The position numbers and the translations under genes were made by a program. Positions 6,216 through 7,888 of a DNA stretch of 7,888 nt are shown here, piece after piece. Source of the stretch: Flavisolibacter sp. (GTDB taxonomy: Bacteria; Bacteroidota; Bacteroidia; Chitinophagales; Chitinophagaceae); the NCBI GenBank assembly GCA_013695175.1, contig JACDAZ010000193.1:1-7888 (forward strand), read 5' to 3'. The notes under the pieces are model-generated. The model saw only the letters and a program-made list of their open reading frames with translations. It was not told the DNA's origin and searched no databases. Within the stretch, counting starts at the first letter, position 1. Every line of letters starts with the position of its first letter.

Positions 6216-7014
6216 AAGAAATATAATTATAATCTTGTAAAAGCCTTTCCAAAAATTCGGTTGCAGGCATGGCCGTAGTGATCTGGAGGTAATTTTTGAT
6301 CTTTTCAGCTGTTCGTTCTGCCAGCTCATAATCGTTTTGTTTTTTAATGGCACTTATAATTTCTTTCAGGCTATTCATGTTATAATCACTCATTTTCATT
6401 ACTTCCGGAAATAAGGGTACATGTCCCTCCTGAACTTCTAAATAAATGGTATCCTCAAAAGCACCTGTTTGTTGAGTGCTTATAAGCATTGTATGTGCTA
6501 AAATATCACCTAACCTTTGATTTTTTATGGTTGTATTTACAAGCACCAGATCAACTACAAGTAAAATAAAAGCAGCTGACATTTTCCAAAAAAATAGTGG
6601 ATCATGGCGTATGGCAGTAGGTGCATATAAAATGATTACAACTGCCATATAATCTGAAGTTCTGATAAACCACCTGATTAAAAACTGGCTCAGGCTGGGC
6701 CGGCTTCCTGTTTCTGTTACCACACGCAGGTTCATGATTCTTTTTCCGATACTTCGCCCGTTGGTTAACACTTCACTAATAAGATGATAAGTAAAAACAG
6801 GTATAATTATAAATACAACAACCATTACATTTTCACCTTCTCCCGGTAAAAAGCTGGTACTACCTGATAAATAAGAGATAAACTTACTGGTAAAAAAAAT
6901 ATAAAGTAAAAGAACCACCACATCAATGATCCATGCCACCAGCCTTTTATGAAAAGGTGCAACAGGCATCTCAATATCAATATTAAAATTGGTGACAACT
7001 TTTATCACAGACAT
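6208..7014 (-). CDS. RDD family membrane protein
   Basis: This encodes 268 residues. The RDD domain covers about 18-180. Its name-giving residues are seen as Arg24 and Asp31 in KRLVAWIIDVV at the start of helix 1, and Asp170 in NQRLGDILAHTMLI (165-178). The conserved NGRSIGKRIMNLRVV (85-99) lies after helix 2. Hydrophobic segments are at about 25-46, 62-82, 122-135 and 144-161. The tail from about 185 to 268 is soluble, charged and helical, longer than in minimal RDD proteins. RDD proteins are inner-membrane proteins of mostly undefined function, and some are linked to ion transport. The gene is divergent from the spoIIM-like gene with only 78 bp between starts, an arrangement I recall from other Bacteroidota, where MoxR-type ATPase and DUF58 genes follow. 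A shared envelope-related role is therefore inferred. Its stop lies inside the 3' end of the convergent DUF5362-like gene, leaving no room for an intergenic terminator. Confidence 0.92.
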   Translation of the reverse strand: MSVIKVVTNFNIDIEMPVAPFHKRLVAWIIDVVVLLLYIFFTSKFISYLSGSTSFLPGEGENVMVVVFIIIPVFTYHLISEVLTNGRSIGKRIMNLRVVTETGSRPSLSQFLIRWFIRTSDYMAVVIILYAPTAIRHDPLFFWKMSAAFILLVVDLVLVNTTIKNQRLGDILAHTMLISTQQTGAFEDTIYLEVQEGHVPLFPEVMKMSDYNMNSLKEIISAIKKQNDYELAERTAEKIKNYLQITTAMPATEFLERLLQDYNYISSN

Positions 7015-7092
7015 TTTATAAATCTAAACTTTAAATAATAATCCATAACTGCTGATAACAAAAAGTACTATTTTACAATTAATTATTAATAA

Positions 7093-7888
7093 TTGAGAGA
7101 AGGTTTATTTATAAAAAAAAATAAAGACAGGTGGCAGCGTATTGAAAAAAATACTTCTGCCCATGCTGATGAACTGGCAAAAGATTTTGTGCAACTGGTG
7201 GATGACCTTGCTTATGCCAAAACGTTTTATCCAAACAGCCATGTTACCCGCTACATTAACAAGCTGTCTTCGCGAATCTATTTAGGTATATATGCAAACC
7301 GTAAAGAAGAATCAAACCGATTGGTAAATTTTTTTAAATATGATGTTCCTCAAACAGTAATGAAACACCATAAAAAAATATTGCTGGCATTTATTGTTTT
7401 TATTATATTTTTTTCAATTGGATTTTTTTCTTCTGTAAAAGATGATGGTTTTGTAAGACTGGTATTGGGAGACAGCTACGTGGAAATGACAGAACAGAAT
7501 ATTGAAGAAGGTAATCCCTTTAATGTTTATGCAGATAGTAATCCATTTTTTATGTGGGTCAGGATCATGATCAATAATATCATGGTATCATTTTCCTATT
7601 TTTTTCGTGGAATTTTATTTGGTATACCCAGCATTGCTGCGCTTGCAAAAGAATCTATGCGGTTGGGTGCTTTTGAGCATATGTTTTATGCAAAAAACCT
7701 GGGCGGGCAGGCAGTAGTAACAGTTTTATTACATGGCTTACTGGAGTTAACAGCAATTATAATTACATGTGGTGCCGGTGTTGTTATGGGAACATCTTTT
7801 TTATTTCCGGGAACAAAACAAAGAATTGATTCATTAAGAGAAGGAGCAAAAGACGGAATAAAGATTGTGGTGGGCCTGATGCCGGTAT
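7093..7888 (+). CDS. SpoIIM family membrane protein (partial, C-terminus off right edge)
   Basis: The frame is open from 7093 to the window end (265 codons plus one base). The in-frame triplet just before it is TAA (7090-7092), so translation cannot start earlier. The first codon is TTG, giving M-REGLFIKKNKDRWQRIE, which matches how relatives in this phylum begin, whereas the next in-frame ATG is at codon 90 and would remove the whole conserved N-terminal domain. Residues 1-90 are a soluble domain (ELAKDFVQLVDDLAYAKTFYPNS, key positions 27-49). Hydrophobic helices lie at about 95-113, 155-182 and 203-237. NNIMVSFSYFFRGILFGIPS (161-180) is the recognisable SpoIIM/DUF95 membrane signature. Family members here usually run to a little over 300 residues, so about one helix is missing. 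Outside sporulating Firmicutes the function is unknown, and the name does not imply sporulation. It is divergent from the RDD gene. Confidence 0.88.
   Translation, partial: MREGLFIKKNKDRWQRIEKNTSAHADELAKDFVQLVDDLAYAKTFYPNSHVTRYINKLSSRIYLGIYANRKEESNRLVNFFKYDVPQTVMKHHKKILLAFIVFIIFFSIGFFSSVKDDGFVRLVLGDSYVEMTEQNIEEGNPFNVYADSNPFFMWVRIMINNIMVSFSYFFRGILFGIPSIAALAKESMRLGAFEHMFYAKNLGGQAVVTVLLHGLLELTAIIITCGAGVVMGTSFLFPGTKQRIDSLREGAKDGIKIVVGLMPV

Noticed and set aside
7015..7092. Promoter elements in the RDD/SpoIIM divergent gap
   Set aside because: The gap must hold promoters, but no -33/-7 pair matches the Bacteroidota consensus well enough on either strand.

Overview
The window looks like a chromosomal segment from a Bacteroidota bacterium, most likely of the Chitinophagaceae type. 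Evidence: low GC (roughly 35-40% by eye), almost no Shine-Dalgarno sequences, promoter-like TTTG/TTG...TAnnTTTG pairs, an archaeal/eukaryotic-type (type 3) prolyl-tRNA synthetase without an editing insertion, and lineage-typical families (OmpP1/FadL-like barrel, DUF5362-like membrane protein, RDD next to SpoIIM). I see no phage, transposon, CRISPR or rRNA/tRNA signature.

Left part (1-1114, minus strand): two ferritin-like genes 10 bp apart. The upstream one (371-1114) has a twin-arginine signal followed by a lipobox. The downstream one runs off the left edge. Both keep the ExxH di-iron signature. A 647-bp gene-free region follows (1115-1761). It is the most unusual stretch, with a small palindrome, an AT-rich hairpin, three 31-32-bp tandem repeats (1314-1408), a Rho-independent terminator reading leftward (1511-1542), and a nine-unit tandem array of 22-bp units alternating between two sequence types (1549-1744).

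Middle (1762-4081, minus strand): a FadL/OmpP1-like outer-membrane barrel gene, preceded by a Tyr/Asn-rich lipoprotein gene. The 22-bp array lies between the barrel gene's stop codon and the terminator, so it is probably transcribed as the 3' UTR of that mRNA.

Right part: proS (4204-5682, plus) is divergent from the lipoprotein gene and has a good Bacteroidota-type promoter. A DUF5362-like three-helix membrane protein (5754-6215, plus) follows, and its 3' end overlaps by 8 bp the convergent RDD-family gene (6208-7014, minus). Divergent from RDD is a SpoIIM-family membrane protein (7093 to the right edge). It starts at a TTG codon directly after an in-frame stop and is truncated by the window end.

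The genes are mostly cell-envelope and housekeeping functions, and I find no convincing new multi-gene system. The best candidate for undescribed biology is the non-coding 1115-1761 region, especially the alternating 22-bp array in a probable 3' UTR.
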